From NCBI RefSeq assembly GCF_963678635.1, contig NC_087067.1, positions 30,290,401 to 30,354,400 on the forward strand: a stretch of 64,000 bases of DNA, given 5' to 3'. The DNA is from Symsagittifera roscoffensis. Its lineage: Eukaryota; Xenacoelomorpha; Acoela; Convolutidae. Below are positions 1 to 10,168 of this stretch, piece after piece; positions within the stretch are counted from its first letter, which is position 1; the number at the start of each line of letters is the position of its first letter. Position numbers and translations under genes: made by a program. The notes below the pieces were generated by a model, which had not been told where the DNA came from, did no database searches, and was given only the letters and a program-made list of their open reading frames with translations.

Positions 1-72
1 TACCAAATAGCCATCTTTCCGTCCCGGCCATGATGGGGTTGACGATGGTGATTATATTGATTTTCTATATAG

Positions 73-397
73 GTACTTCAAGCAACAGGAGATAACTCTC
101 TACAGGAAAACCGACAAGGCTTTTTCACATCTAACTAGTGCTGCTGGTGCCCTCTCCACCGAAGACAGCAAGCGGTCGGCAGTTCAAAATGCCATGAGTA
201 ATGGGAGGGCCACTTTCCAGCCCAACAACACCAACGCCGCCTCAATACATAATCATCACTATTCCTCCTCTAATTATTCACCTCAAGTCAACGGAGACGT
301 CGGCTCAGTGCCCCCAGTAGCTTCTGAGAGGTCGCCAAAAACAACATCAAAGAAAGGCAATAGCAGTGAATTGACAAGTGACGGAGATATGACTTGA
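73..397 (+). CDS. Terminal coding exon of an unidentified gene (possibly SCAMP-like)
   Basis: An acceptor (pyrimidine-rich tract ending ATAG at 69-72) is followed by an open frame of one base plus 107 codons, closed by TGA at 395-397. The frame is more GC-rich than its surroundings. The peptide has a first part containing ITLYRKTDKAF and SAVQNAM, then a Ser/Asn/Pro-rich, probably disordered tail. The first part weakly recalls the segment after the last membrane span of secretory carrier membrane proteins (an LYR-T-x-x-F motif then an Ala/Asn-rich stretch). That is only a resemblance. The earlier exons lie outside the window. An ATG at 194 is internal, not a start. The exon call is fairly safe; the family is not. 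Confidence 0.5.
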
Positions 398-2372
398 GCG
401 CAGCAAAGACAGCATTCGATTGAAGGAAAGAACTGAAATTTTTTCGACAGTTTTGGTTACGTAATTGATGTATTTTAAAGCATCTGATGTAAAATCTCGC
501 TTTTCTTTTTTTTTAATGACCCATTCCTCACCATCTTTAATTAGAGGTAGCCAAAGCATTTTAAATGCAAGAAAGTGCAAATTGGTTCTTTTTGACGGGT
601 CATCGTGAAAAGGATCTAATTGGAAAGAACCAATACAATGAATTGGATGGGTCACTGTTATGGGTATAGCGGCCAATGGCAAAACCATTTTGGGGATCAT
701 AATTTTGCTGGTCCTTGCTTTGATTAATTATAGCTTTTCAAGTTGTAACTCGAAAGAAAGTTGAAATGATGCTGATCTATTAAGACTAATGCAAGGGTGC
801 TTAATTACGATTTCATATGTTATTGTTTCGTTGCATTCGTTTCAAAGTGTGTCTTAATCTGTGATATGTTGAAAGTAAGTTATGAAAAAAAAAGTTGAAG
901 GATGATTGCATCCCGATCAGATTCGATTTCCGTTCTTATCAGTGCCTGATTCACTCTTTGTCTCTCCCTCTCTCTCTCGCTTTCTCTCAATTGCGATGCC
1001 TGAAAGTTCAATCAAATTAAATTCAAGTCAATGAAGTTGTTTTCATTCATAATCTATTTTATTTAAATTACTATTTGCAGACGAAGTATATCTTTCCTAA
1101 GTTTGTTTTCAACTAGCCTGGCAGTTAAATGCCCTTTCGATATCTCGAAATGATACAAAACACCTGTTTTTTTCAGCGTGAGGCTTTAAAAACAGAAAAA
1201 AATGTGGGCAAACCTTAACTTAATTAAGGTTCATTGCTGCGACCGTGAATGCCGAATAAAACTTCAAATCTTTTCATGAAATTTCTCATTTTTTGCCTGC
1301 TATGGTTAGTTTTCACCATGGCTAACCATGAGTTTAATTATCTGAAGTTAAAGGTCTAGCTACCGGATATAAATGGATCGTGCGTACTCGGAACCGTTTT
1401 TTCGTAGTTATAGCTATTTTTTGACAAAAGAGTCTTAACAGATGTTTAAGCTCGAATATATTTATTTTTCACTCTTCACTTTGGTTTGTTTTCTAATATG
1501 GGTTTTAGCTTTTAGCGGAAAAAATGAAAATTGCTCCATTTTTCTCCAATTGGGTTAACTAAAGGGTTAATGAACGCATTTATCACTTAATACACGAGCG
1601 TAACGTCGTGTGATTTAAATGTGATATTTTTTGTTTTCAAAGTTATCGTAGTTTTAACTGTAGTTGTTGCCAAACGAATATTCAAGGATATAATTTTATT
1701 TGCTCTTTGATTTTCATTACGAGGCCAAACTGTGCGTTTTTTGATTTATTTTCTAACATTGGTTTGATAATAATTTCTAGATTTTTGCGGAATAAATGGC
1801 CCCTTGATGCAGATTTTTGACAATTGGGTTAGTTTTATGAAGGTTTAAGGAACGCATTGATTTATCACTTACTTGATAATTTTTAGTGTCAATGAAACTA
1901 CCGTTTTTTTCGGAAAAAGCGTGACAATTTGATCTCGCTCAGTTTTGATAATTTTCTGCTGTTTACTTTTTGATTTCTTGTTAAATTCAAGCAAATTTGC
2001 AAAATTGAGGATAAATTGCGCTCTTCAAATGGTAATAGCGCAAAAATCGAGTGATTTTAGTGTCATAAGAACAGAATTTTAAAATTTTGCAGCAGAATAC
2101 ACAAAATGATCAATTTATCCGGTTTTCTCAAACAGGATTAATTTATTTTAATTTAAGAGAGCAAGTGACTTTCAATCAGTAATTTTTCACTCAAACAATT
2201 TTAACGAATCTGTTGGAAAATGGACATGCTTTTTTTGGAACCCAATTACTTTCGAGGCCAATTAGATGTTTATTTAGAAGAGTATTATTATACAGACAGG
2301 TAAACAATAAACCGCATGTACAAATCAAACCCACCAAGGATTATGCAAAAAGCTATGCAGCTTATCGAGACA
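398..2372. other. 3' flank and intergenic DNA, no gene seen
   Basis: AT-rich sequence without a convincing reading frame. It holds an AATAAA at 1255-1260 that could serve the upstream + strand gene, a CT-rich simple tract near 955-990, and two diverged direct copies of a ~120-bp motif (about 1478-1600 and 1743-1875). Both copies share a CAATTGGGTTA core and a downstream GAACGCATT/TATCACTTA block. Confidence 0.5.
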
Positions 2373-2834
2373 TCAACCTGAAAAAACCTGTGACAGAAGT
2401 TGCAAGATAATAAAAAATAAATCTATAAGATCTCCATTATCTTTAAGAAACAATAAAAACAAGTTTTTGAAATACCCATTTAGTTGATGCTCAGTTAATT
2501 GGCTTAGATTATCTGGTATCAGCTCGTTTGATTTCAAAAAATTATAACATTTAAGAGACACATTTTTCCATGAACGCTGCATTATTTGTGTTCTAGTTTT
2601 CATGCTTGGTAAAGTTTTTGCCACAGATGCCCGAGTAACCCGACGATTATTTAGAGATCCCAAATTAAAAGTTTCAAGGGGAGTTTTACCACGAAGTTGA
2701 TTAAAAATTTCTTTGAATATTTGTCTGAAATATAAGTCAAAAACGGTTTCAATCTCAAACGAATAAAGGATATATGAAGCATGATCAAATTTTCTCTTGA
2801 AACAAATAGTTTTAAAAATACGTTTTTGCATCAC
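2373..2834 (-). pseudogene. LINE ORF2, region C-terminal to the RT
   Basis: An open frame of about 150 residues with TPLETFNLGSLNNRRVTR, a LPSMKTRT stretch and SWKNVSLKCYNFL. This follows the usual layout after a LINE RT (a TR-rich segment, an LP-x-x-RT stretch, then a Trp-Asn motif). It follows RT copy I on the minus strand after a short broken interval. Only one copy exists because the duplicated segment starts at 2907. Confidence 0.6.
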
Positions 2835-3109
2835 AAATGTTTTTTCTAATAGTCTTTTTGGTGTTGCACCAAATGCAATTAAACCGTGCGAAATGATTGG
2901 CTTTGCATAGCAGTTATAAAATTTAACAGCACATTTTTCGAGAAATAGTTTCTACTCTTGATTAGTAAACCGTTAAGTTTAGCTAATTTACCACAAATAT
3001 TATTAAATGACTTTCAAATTTGAGTCTGTTGTCCATTTGAATTCCTAATTACCTAAAATCAGAAACCTCGGCGAGTATATTAATCCCAAAAGAAAATTTT
3101 TCATTTAAG

Positions 3110-3876
3110 TTATCCCGTCCAAATTTCATTATTTTGCACTTCTTTTTGATTTATGAGCAGTTTGTTATTGTTGCACCAATTACAAATTTTATTTTTTTCT
3201 GTCTGGAATTTCGTTTTCAATGCAAATTTTTCAGCATCAACTACCGTTGTATCATCTGCAAATAATGTTAGTTTAACGTTGCTGGCCGATGGCATATCAT
3301 TTATGTATAAAAGGAACAAATGGCCACAAAACTGAACCTTGAGGAACACCTTTTGTACATTCTCGCATATTCGAGACCGATTGATTTCTCATGTAAGATA
3401 GTTTGTCATTAATTTGTGAATTTTCCCTCTGAACCAATATTGATAAAGTTTGTCAAGCAAAATTTTCCATCAACTGTATCAAATGCTTTTTTCAAATCAA
3501 TAAAGCAGGAGTAGCCAATTTTTTTATTATCAATTGATTCGCGAAAAAAGTCAGTAATGGACAAAATGGCATAAGTACAGGAATGATTACTTCGAAAACC
3601 AAACTGATGCTTATCAATCAAGCTGTTTTCAGCGGCAAAATTGGATATACTTATGAAAATTAGTTTTTCAAAAAGTTTACTTATACAAGACAACAAACTA
3701 ATTGGACGGTAGTTATCGGGTTCAGTTTTAACGCCATTTTTATGCAATGGTAAAATTTGTGCAATTTTGAGAAAATTAGGAAAACTCTCTTTTTTGAAGC
3801 AGATATTGAAAAAATGCGCTAAATGGTCAGCCAGCACCGGAGCAGAAATTTTTGCCATTTTACTACATCCCATCAT
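3110..3876 (-). pseudogene. LINE reverse transcriptase, copy I
   Basis: Two minus-strand frames together cover the RT core. The first (3876-3409) has the finger/palm region with LPLHKNGVKTEPDNYRPISL, QFGFRSNHSCTYA and IDLKKAFDTVD. The second (3349-3110) has YINDMP and the catalytic LFADDTTVV box. Between them the frame shifts after AFDTVD and again just before YINDMP, so no active enzyme is made. Copy II carries the same two breaks, so they predate the duplication. Confidence 0.85.
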
Positions 3877-4071
3877 GACCAGTAGAGTTTTTATCGTTCA
3901 AATTTGTAATTTCATTTAATATCTCATATCAATTGGTATCATATATAACGAACGTGTTTTTAATAACTGAAAAATTTGATCTATACATGTTTTGTTTGAA
4001 GTTTTCTGTTAGTTTTTCTCCAATAGTAGCAAAGTGTTCATTGAAAACATAAACATCGAACGAAACAGTAT

Positions 4072-4377
4072 TCACATTTTTTTACCACAGAGATCATTAA
4101 AAGCATCAAAAATTCCGGACGAGTTCTTCTTCCTCGTTATCATGTTATCATAGTATCGCCGTTTACTCTCCCTTATAGCCTTAATAACATTGTTCCTACA
4201 TGAGGTGAAATTATTTCTGTTTTCAATGGATGGTGTCTGAACCCACTTTTTGTATAACCCATTTTGGTTATTCATCTTTCTCCTAATTTTCTGATAAATC
4301 CATGGGTGGTTGTTTTTATTCTTTATTGGCTTTTTTGGGCAATAATTTGAAAATTCGTCAGTTAAGATTTGGGTCAT
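4072..4377 (-). pseudogene. LINE ORF2 linker, copy I
   Basis: About 100 residues rich in Lys/Arg/Asn, with KNKNNHPWIYQKIRRKMN and AIRESKRRYYDNMI. This is the basic region normally found between endonuclease and RT in LINE ORF2 proteins. Its endonuclease part is missing because the duplication breakpoint lies at 4415. Confidence 0.65.
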
Positions 4378-4415
4378 TTCAATGATGTAAGGGTTAGGAT
4401 CATCATCATCAATTT

Positions 4416-4454
4416 GATATATTATTTATACTTGATGTACTTGATATATTATTT
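4416..4454. other. Filler at the LINE duplication junction
   Basis: A 39-bp piece between the two 1,509-bp copies. It contains a CTTGATATATTATTTA-like string twice, matching the endonuclease coding region at about 6172-6191 of the same element. It looks like a templated insertion made during double-strand-break repair. Confidence 0.6.
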
Positions 4455-5963
4455 ATAGCAGTTATAAAATTTAACAGCACATTTTTCGAGAAATAGTTTC
4501 TACTCTTGATTAGTAAACCGTTAAGTTTTGCTAATTTACCACAAATATTATTAAATGACTTTCAAATTTGAGTCTGTTGTCCATTTGAATTCCTAATTAC
4601 CTAAAATCAGAAACCTCGGCGAGTATATTAATCCCAAAAAAAAATTTTTCATTTAAGTTATCCCGTCCAAATTTCATTATTTTGCACTTCTTTTTGATTT
4701 ATGAGCAGTTTGTTATTGTTGCACCAATTACAAATTTTATTTTATTCTGTCTGGAATTTCGTTTTCAATGCAAATTTTTCAGCATCAACTACCGTTGTAT
4801 CATCTGCAAATAATGTTAGTTTAACGTTGCTGGCCGATGGCATATCATTTATGTATAAAAGGAACAAATGGCCACAAAACTGAACCTTGAGGAACACCTT
4901 TTGTACATTCTCGCATATTCGAGACCGATTGATTTCTCATGTAAGATAGTTTGTCATTAATTTGTGAATTTTCCCTCTGAACCAATATTGATAAAGTTTG
5001 TCAAGCAAAATTTCCCATCAACTGTATCAAATGCTTTTTTCAAATCAATAAAGCAGGAGTAGCCAATTTTTTTATTATCAATTGATTCGCGAAAAAAGTC
5101 AGTAATGGACAAAATGGCATAAGTACAGGAATGATTACTTCGAAAACCAAACTGATGCTTATCAATCAAGCTGTTTTCAGCGGCAAAATTGGATATACTT
5201 ATGAAAATTAGTTTTTCAAAAAGTTTACTTATACAAGACAACAAACTAATTGGACGGTAGTTATCGGGTTCAGTTTTAACGCCATTTTTATGCAATGGTA
5301 AAATTTGTGCAATTTTGAGTAAATTAGGAAAACTCTCTTTTTTGAAGCAGATGTTGAAAAAATGCGCTTAATGGTCAGCCAGCACCGGAGCAGAAATTTT
5401 TGCCATTTCACTGCATCCCATCATGACCAGTAGAGTTTTTATCGTTCAAATTTGTAATTTCATTTAATATCTCATATCAATTGGTATCATATATAACGAA
5501 CGTGTTTTTAATAACTGAAAAATTTGATCTATACATGTTTTGTTTGAAGTTTTCTGTTAGTTTTTCTCCAATAGTAGCAAAGTGTTCATTGAAAACATAA
5601 AAATCGAACGAAACAGTATTCACATTTTTTTACCACAGAGATCATTAAAAGCATCAAAAATTCCGGACGAGTTCTTCTTCCTCGTTATCATGTTATCATA
5701 GTATCGCCGTTTACTCTCCCTTATAGCCTTAATAACATTGTTCCTACATGAGGTGAAATTATTTCTGTTTTCAATGGATGGTGTCTGAACCCACTTTTTG
5801 TATAACCCATTTTGGTTATTCATCTTTCTCCTAATTTTCTGATAAATCCATGGGTGGTTGTTTTTATTCTTTATTGGCTTTTTTGGGCAATAATTTGAAA
5901 ATTCGTCAGTTAAGATTTGGGTCATTTCAATGATGTAAGGGTTAGGATCATCATCATCAATTT
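4455..5963 (-). repeat. LINE internal tandem duplication, copy II
   Basis: Second copy of the 1,509-bp segment, contiguous with the endonuclease to its right. It has private nonsense changes not present in copy I: TAA at 5368-5370 (Leu codon in copy I) and TAA at 4742-4744 (Lys codon in copy I). Confidence 0.9.
4957..5411 (-). pseudogene. LINE reverse transcriptase, copy II
   Basis: Same RT core as copy I, with YRPISLL and IDLKKAFDTVD, and the same break after AFDTVD. The N-terminal part is interrupted by the private stop at 5368-5370. The FADD region follows near 4800 and has its own private stop at 4742-4744. Confidence 0.8.
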
Positions 5964-6762
5964 TATTCAACCGATTATTTAGCGAAAACAAGAATTTTAA
6001 ACAATAATCATCGTTCAGTAGTAAATCATAGTTGAAATCCGATTGATAAGAATCCACGTTTTGCTTTTCTGAAATAAATTTTAGGTCACACATAAGTCCA
6101 TAATGGTCACTAATAGTACATTTTATTGTTGTTACCTGAGTTTCCTCAGCCGCAATAATATGGTCAATGCATGTACTTGATATATTATTTACTCTAGTTA
6201 GCTCAATATTTTGAATTTCTAAATCAAAAGAAAACAGAAGATTTTGATAGTCAATAAAGGTGCGCTGGCTACCTATATTATCGACATTTAAATCACCCAT
6301 TAGCAAAATTTCACCGTTTAATGCTTTCATTTCAAGCAATAAATCTTCAAATAATTTCAAAATAGTCTAGTTTGAGATTTGGTGGACGATATAATATGCA
6401 AACATTTAGTGAAGGTTTATCGAAAAAACACATTTTGATAACTATGTGCTCCAAACTGGCTGATAATTTAAAATAACTATAGTTAAGGCCAGTTTTAATG
6501 AAAGCTGCAACGCCCCCACTAGCGTTTACGCGGTTTGCACATACAATATTGTCATAACCTTTTAAGTTAATGCCAAATGATCCTTGTCCGAGAGCCATGG
6601 TTCAGTCAGCCCGAATAATGCAGGCTTGTTATCAAAAGATTCAATTAAAACTGATAATTGGTCATGATGGGCTCTTATTGTTTGAACATTAAGGAAAAAT
6701 GCTGTTTGCGTTGTTGTCAGGTCAGTCATATCTCGCAAAAGGTTCTTTCTAAAATAAAGCAA
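5620..6762 (-). pseudogene. LINE ORF2 endonuclease and linker
   Basis: Three overlapping minus-strand frames hold the AP-type (exonuclease-endonuclease-phosphatase) domain. The first (6762-6562) has FGLTEPWLSD, the metal-binding Glu motif. The second (6598-6347) has the central strands. The third (6360-5620) has LLMGDLNVDN, IDHIIAAEE and the catalytic ISDHYGLMCDL, then the basic linker. These are the expected motifs, in order, of a LINE target-nicking endonuclease. Two frame changes break it. Confidence 0.85.
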
Positions 6763-6982
6763 AGAGATTTACGGGAAAAAAAACTGTAAATAAAGTTGAT
6801 ATGCTTTTGCCACTAATCAAAATCATTTTAATTAGGATTATTTCCGTTGTTAACGAATTTGGACTGTGGAGAATCTCTTTGAAATGATTCCACAAATTGC
6901 ACCTATTTGACGGGATCCGATAGCCTAATCAATAAGCTCTGAATCGCGCTGAGTAAGTCTCTCTTTAATAAACACTGGTTGC

Positions 6983-7430
6983 TTAGTTACAGGGTGCTAA
7001 AATCTTCAAATAACTTTTTGCTGCCATAAAATTCTGTTTTTTTATATCAAAGTAGACAAATTTCACTATAACCACACAATTTTGGTTTTGACTCACAGGG
7101 CCGAGGGGATGGCATGCCTTCAGGTCGTAGCTGTTCACCTCCAAGCCCATAACGTCGTTAAAAAAGGCCAGGTCATCTTGGGTAAAATTTCCGGAACGTG
7201 AAGGTATATTTTGCAAAATAACAATCTTTTGAACTATATATTTCCATTTCATTAACTTTATTCTCTAGAAAATGCACCCGATTTTGCAATCTAACAAAGA
7301 TATCATCCTTAGTATTTACATTCTCAATTAGCCCTTGTAATAGGTCTTTCAATTAAGGATCAATTTTTTCTGTATCTTTTTTGGATCGAATAAAGTATTC
7401 AGATTCGTCATTGAAAAAGTGTGCGATGGT
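6983..7430 (-). pseudogene. LINE ORF1-like protein (3'-complete copy)
   Basis: The open part, 7252-6983, encodes VILQNIPSRSGNF, FFNDVMGLEVNSYDLKA and NCVVIVKFVYFDIK. This matches the central nucleic-acid-binding part of many LINE ORF1 proteins (a NLP motif, a FLN-x-x-x-G-L motif, then VIVKF). It continues past 7021 into FMAAKSYLKILAPCN and a stop, a C-terminus not seen in the three other copies, so this is the copy joined to ORF2. The N-terminal part up to about 7430 is frameshifted. The family call rests on motif pattern and on its position before an endonuclease. Confidence 0.6.
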
Positions 7431-8698
7431 TTAAATTCGTGGCAAGCAAAAAAAGAGCAGTTTAAAACCGACTGTTTTTCTTTGAAGGTAACTTGTTTAG
7501 TTGGTCTTGTCGCAACCCTTGGCTAGATCGTTGCCTTTTTTCCGGATGATTATCAATGTAATTTTTAGTGGAAAGCTCAGTACAGTTGCTTATTTTTTTT
7601 CGGTTCAAGTCCAAATTGATCAAAAGTCATTCTTCTACTAGTGAATATACGGACTCTGACTGTGAAAATGTTCCGGCTATATATGGCTGTAGTTTACTTG
7701 AGCATTTTCGGTTTTTGTTATATCGTCGAGGTCACTTTGCAATGTCTTTTGAAAACAAAAAATGCGTTGTTTTTCATGTCTTAAGACGAGTGGGGCGGAA
7801 CAGCTTCGAATTTTCTAACTTAATATTTCAATGTTTCATGGCAAATTGTTTTCATTGACAGTTTTGTTTTTGGAAGAATATTTGTACACCCTAGTTTTGC
7901 CGGCTATACTAATTGCTTATTTAATGCTGCTATTGTTTTGCTATTGTGTATCCTGAAATCAGACGAATCGTGACAAAATCATGAATTTTTTGTCAAGTGT
8001 AATTTGAACTTGTGATTCTAGATGTCAAGTCAGCCTCAATTTCTTTTGCTTGCTTGAAAAGCTATGTTGCGATGTTTTCCTTTTGTCTGAAAAGTTTCTA
8101 TCTTCAAAGATTTTTTCAATTTCCATTTGGTGTAAGTAAAAACATGACTGATTGAAAGCGGTTTTTTCTACTGTTGATTCGATAATTGTTTTAAAAATTT
8201 TTTGCTTTAATATGTGAAATGATCATTTCTGCAGGCTGCCCGGTTTTTACTTTCAAAGAGTCCCTTATATCAGCAATTTTGATTGAATAGCTGAAACTTT
8301 CTTAATCGATTTTGTTTTAAAAAGTCCGCTTGAAAATTGAAATTAAGTCAAAGAAAAAAGTGAAAGTGTGTCAACTTCACATTTGCAAATACGATTGCAA
8401 CAGAGACGGTTGTAAACTCAAAGAGGGTTGTAAAAAAGAACAATTAAATAATACCAGCCAGGCGGCAAAAATAGTTTCATCAGTCGTTCTGAAAAAGCTT
8501 AAAAAATTGATTAAGAATATGTTGAAAATCTAAACAACCTTAAGGAAAAAAATCGATAATTATGAAAACTAAAAAGTGTATTAAGTTTGCGATTGGCAAG
8601 CGATATTAAACCAGAATTGAGCCTTTTTTTCGGGTTAATAACTTGTTCAACAGAATCACTTTTATCTTGGTTCATAGTGAATACAAACTTCTATGCGT

Positions 8699-8776
8699 TC
8701 CCGGCCAACTTAAAAGACTGGAGGTAACGAATATGTCTGTGGAAGGCTTTAGGTTTTGAGTTCGAATCTGACAGGA
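8699..8776 (+). repeat. tRNA-like (Pol III) module, unit 1
   Basis: A 78-bp stretch whose ends TCCCGGC and GACAGGA can form five of seven acceptor-type pairs. It has a D-arm-like ACTT/AGGT stem, a T-loop/B-box-like GAGTTCGAATCTG, and a run of eight T residues just after it, as at a Pol III stop. The anticodon arm does not fold well and the A box is poor, so this is a decayed tRNA or a tRNA-derived SINE head rather than a working tRNA. Confidence 0.35.
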
Positions 8777-9013
8777 TCTGTTTTTTTTCTAACGGGAAAC
8801 GTTCTGTTTTAAGAAAAAATGTTGGTCAAAGATTTGTCTGCTTATCTGTTGTCGGCTTAGTTGTCACATCTTGAAATCGTTTTTTGTTGTTGCGCGCATT
8901 TTTCTCTAATGATGCTTTTAGTGTTTGATTTACTAGTGTTTTAGTGTTTTTTATTTATGAAAGTTAAGTTTTTAAGAAACTAGATTTATTTTACTTCCTA
9001 ACAAATTTTCCAA

Positions 9014-9073
9014 CGGCCTGAGGGGTAGCCAGCCGCCTTTTTCAATAATTTAATGATCTGAGCTCAAATTTCT
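9014..9073 (+). repeat. Second tRNA-like head, unit 1
   Basis: CGGCCTGAGGGGTAGCC resembles a Pol III A box (TGGC-N-N-AG-N-GG). GAGCTCAAATTTC about 34 bp later resembles a degraded B box. It is repeated in the other units near 11735, 14470 and 17190. No T-run follows closely. Confidence 0.25.
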
Positions 9074-9571
9074 AATTGTCTAAGTATACAAAAAAAATAA
9101 TTATTTATGCTCAAAATGTGAAAAAACAATTGGGTACTACTTCTGAAACTAACGCTTTTTGGATTTATGGTACTGTTTTACCAAATTTTTCTGAGTCATT
9201 CAAAAACAAGTAGAAATGTAACGGGACTTTTTGAGTTTTTGTCAGGCTTTCTGCAAAAAATGAGAACTTTTAACTATGGAAAATATCCAAAACCTTTTTA
9301 TCTCACGACTATTGATTGTCAGTTTGGTTTTTGTGAGACTAGTAGTTATGCGCGACTGGTGTTTTAGCTGAAATAAGGATCTTTAAATTTCACTATTATG
9401 AAGTTTCAGTTAATTTTCAGAGCAAATTATTTGATATATCTGAGTTTGTTGTATGTTTGAATTCATTTTGAGTCAATAATTCTAGTTCTGAGAGTTAAAT
9501 GTGTACAAATTTTATCAGGGGTATTTCTAAAGAGATTTCCTGGCGTTCAAAAGTGGGATCTTGGTCTAGAT

Positions 9572-9710
9572 CTACTTCTGAGTGTTGGCGTTCTCTTCTG
9601 GTATTATTTCCTCCTCCACCACCTCCTGCTCTTCAGCTGTGTCCTTTGAGATGGTCACAAGGATCTCCGCTCGGCCGCAGTTTGGCTTAGCCATGTTAGC
9701 GTGGAAGTTG
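9572..9710 (-). CDS. Duplicated terminal exon of Na+/K+-ATPase beta, copy 1 (most distal)
   Basis: The acceptor TTTCTTCCAG precedes 9710. The exon starts in phase 2 (C|AAC) and gives NFH, then MAKPNCGRAEILVTIS, then an acidic tail ending at TAG (9572-9574). That is 45 residues after the split codon. Relative to the gene-proximal exon (17747-17882) it has Ala for Pro at residue 4, Cys for Ser at 11, Leu for Val at 17 and one extra Glu in the tail. The acceptor, frame and stop are all intact, so it could serve as an alternative last exon. Whether it is used is unknown. Confidence 0.7.
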
Positions 9711-9757
9711 CTGGAAGAAACCAAATTTTTAAGAATGTTTTTCTGACACCAAAAATT

Positions 9758-10168
9758 CTGCCATAAAATTCTGTTTTTTATATCAAAGTAGACAAATTTC
9801 ACTATAAACACACAATTTTGGTTTTGACTCACAGGGCCGAGGGGATGGCGTGCCTTCAGGTCGTAGCTGTTCACCTCCAAGCCCATAACGTCGTTAAAAA
9901 AGGCCAGGACATCTTAGGTAAAATTTCCAGAACGTACAGGTAAATTTTGCAAAATAACACAATCTTTTGAACTATATATTTCCATTTCATTAACTTTATT
10001 CTCTAGAAAATGCACCCGATTTTGCAATCTAACAAAGATATCATCCTTAGTATTTACATTCTCAATTAGCCCTTGTAATAGGTCTTTCAATTAAGGATCA
10101 ATTTTTTCTGTATCTTTTTTGGATCGAATAAAGTATTCAGATTCGTCATTGAAAAAGTGTGCGATGGT
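9758..10168 (-). pseudogene. LINE ORF1 5' fragment, unit 2
   Basis: Same ORF1-like sequence as 7430-6983, cut at 9758 by the unit boundary. Below the boundary the frame runs by chance through the 3' end of intron 7 into exon-8 copy 1, giving an apparent 104-residue fusion (9886-9572). The N-terminal part is frameshifted. Confidence 0.55.

Larger units (their letters stand above)
2907..4415 (-). repeat. LINE internal tandem duplication, copy I
   Basis: Nearly identical to 4455-5963, in the same orientation and of the same length (1,509 bp). It covers the linker between endonuclease and RT plus most of the RT. The left end is shared at ATAGCAGTTATAAAA and the right end at CATCATCATCAATTT. Confidence 0.9.
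2373..7430 (-). mobile_element. Degenerate non-LTR (LINE) retrotransposon, ORF1 plus ORF2
   Basis: Read on the minus strand from 7430 down to 2373, the order is an ORF1-like coiled-coil protein (7430-6983), an AP-type endonuclease (6762-5963), a basic linker, a reverse transcriptase with YRPISLL, AFDTVD and FADD boxes, and an ORF2 C-terminal part (2834-2373). This is the standard two-ORF LINE order. The endonuclease and RT wording resembles the CR1/Jockey-related group; that clade call is tentative. The frame is broken many times and a 1.5-kb segment is duplicated inside it, so the copy is dead. It lies downstream of, and on the same strand as, the Na+/K+-ATPase beta gene. Confidence 0.85.
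7431..9571. other. Spacer of unit 1 (beta-gene 3' flank)
   Basis: On the minus strand this is the 3' UTR and flank downstream of exon-8 copy 1. Scattered small frames on the + strand have no recognisable product. Two tRNA-like modules lie here (8699-8776 and about 9014-9073). Confidence 0.5.

Noticed and set aside
347-700. 117-residue minus-strand frame
   Set aside because: Overlaps the end of the + strand terminal exon and its 3' UTR; no motif and AT-rich codon use.
2213-2410. 65-residue + strand frame
   Set aside because: Overlaps the antisense end of the LINE and has no recognisable features.
7568-7858. 96-residue + strand frame in the 2.73-kb units (also 10306-10596 and 15762-16052)
   Set aside because: Broken by a stop in unit 3 and without recognisable motifs; it lies in the antisense of a 3' flank.
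9499-9690. + strand frames opposite each exon 8 copy (also 14955-15146, 17674-17862, 17757-18020)
   Set aside because: They are antisense shadows of the GC-rich terminal exon.
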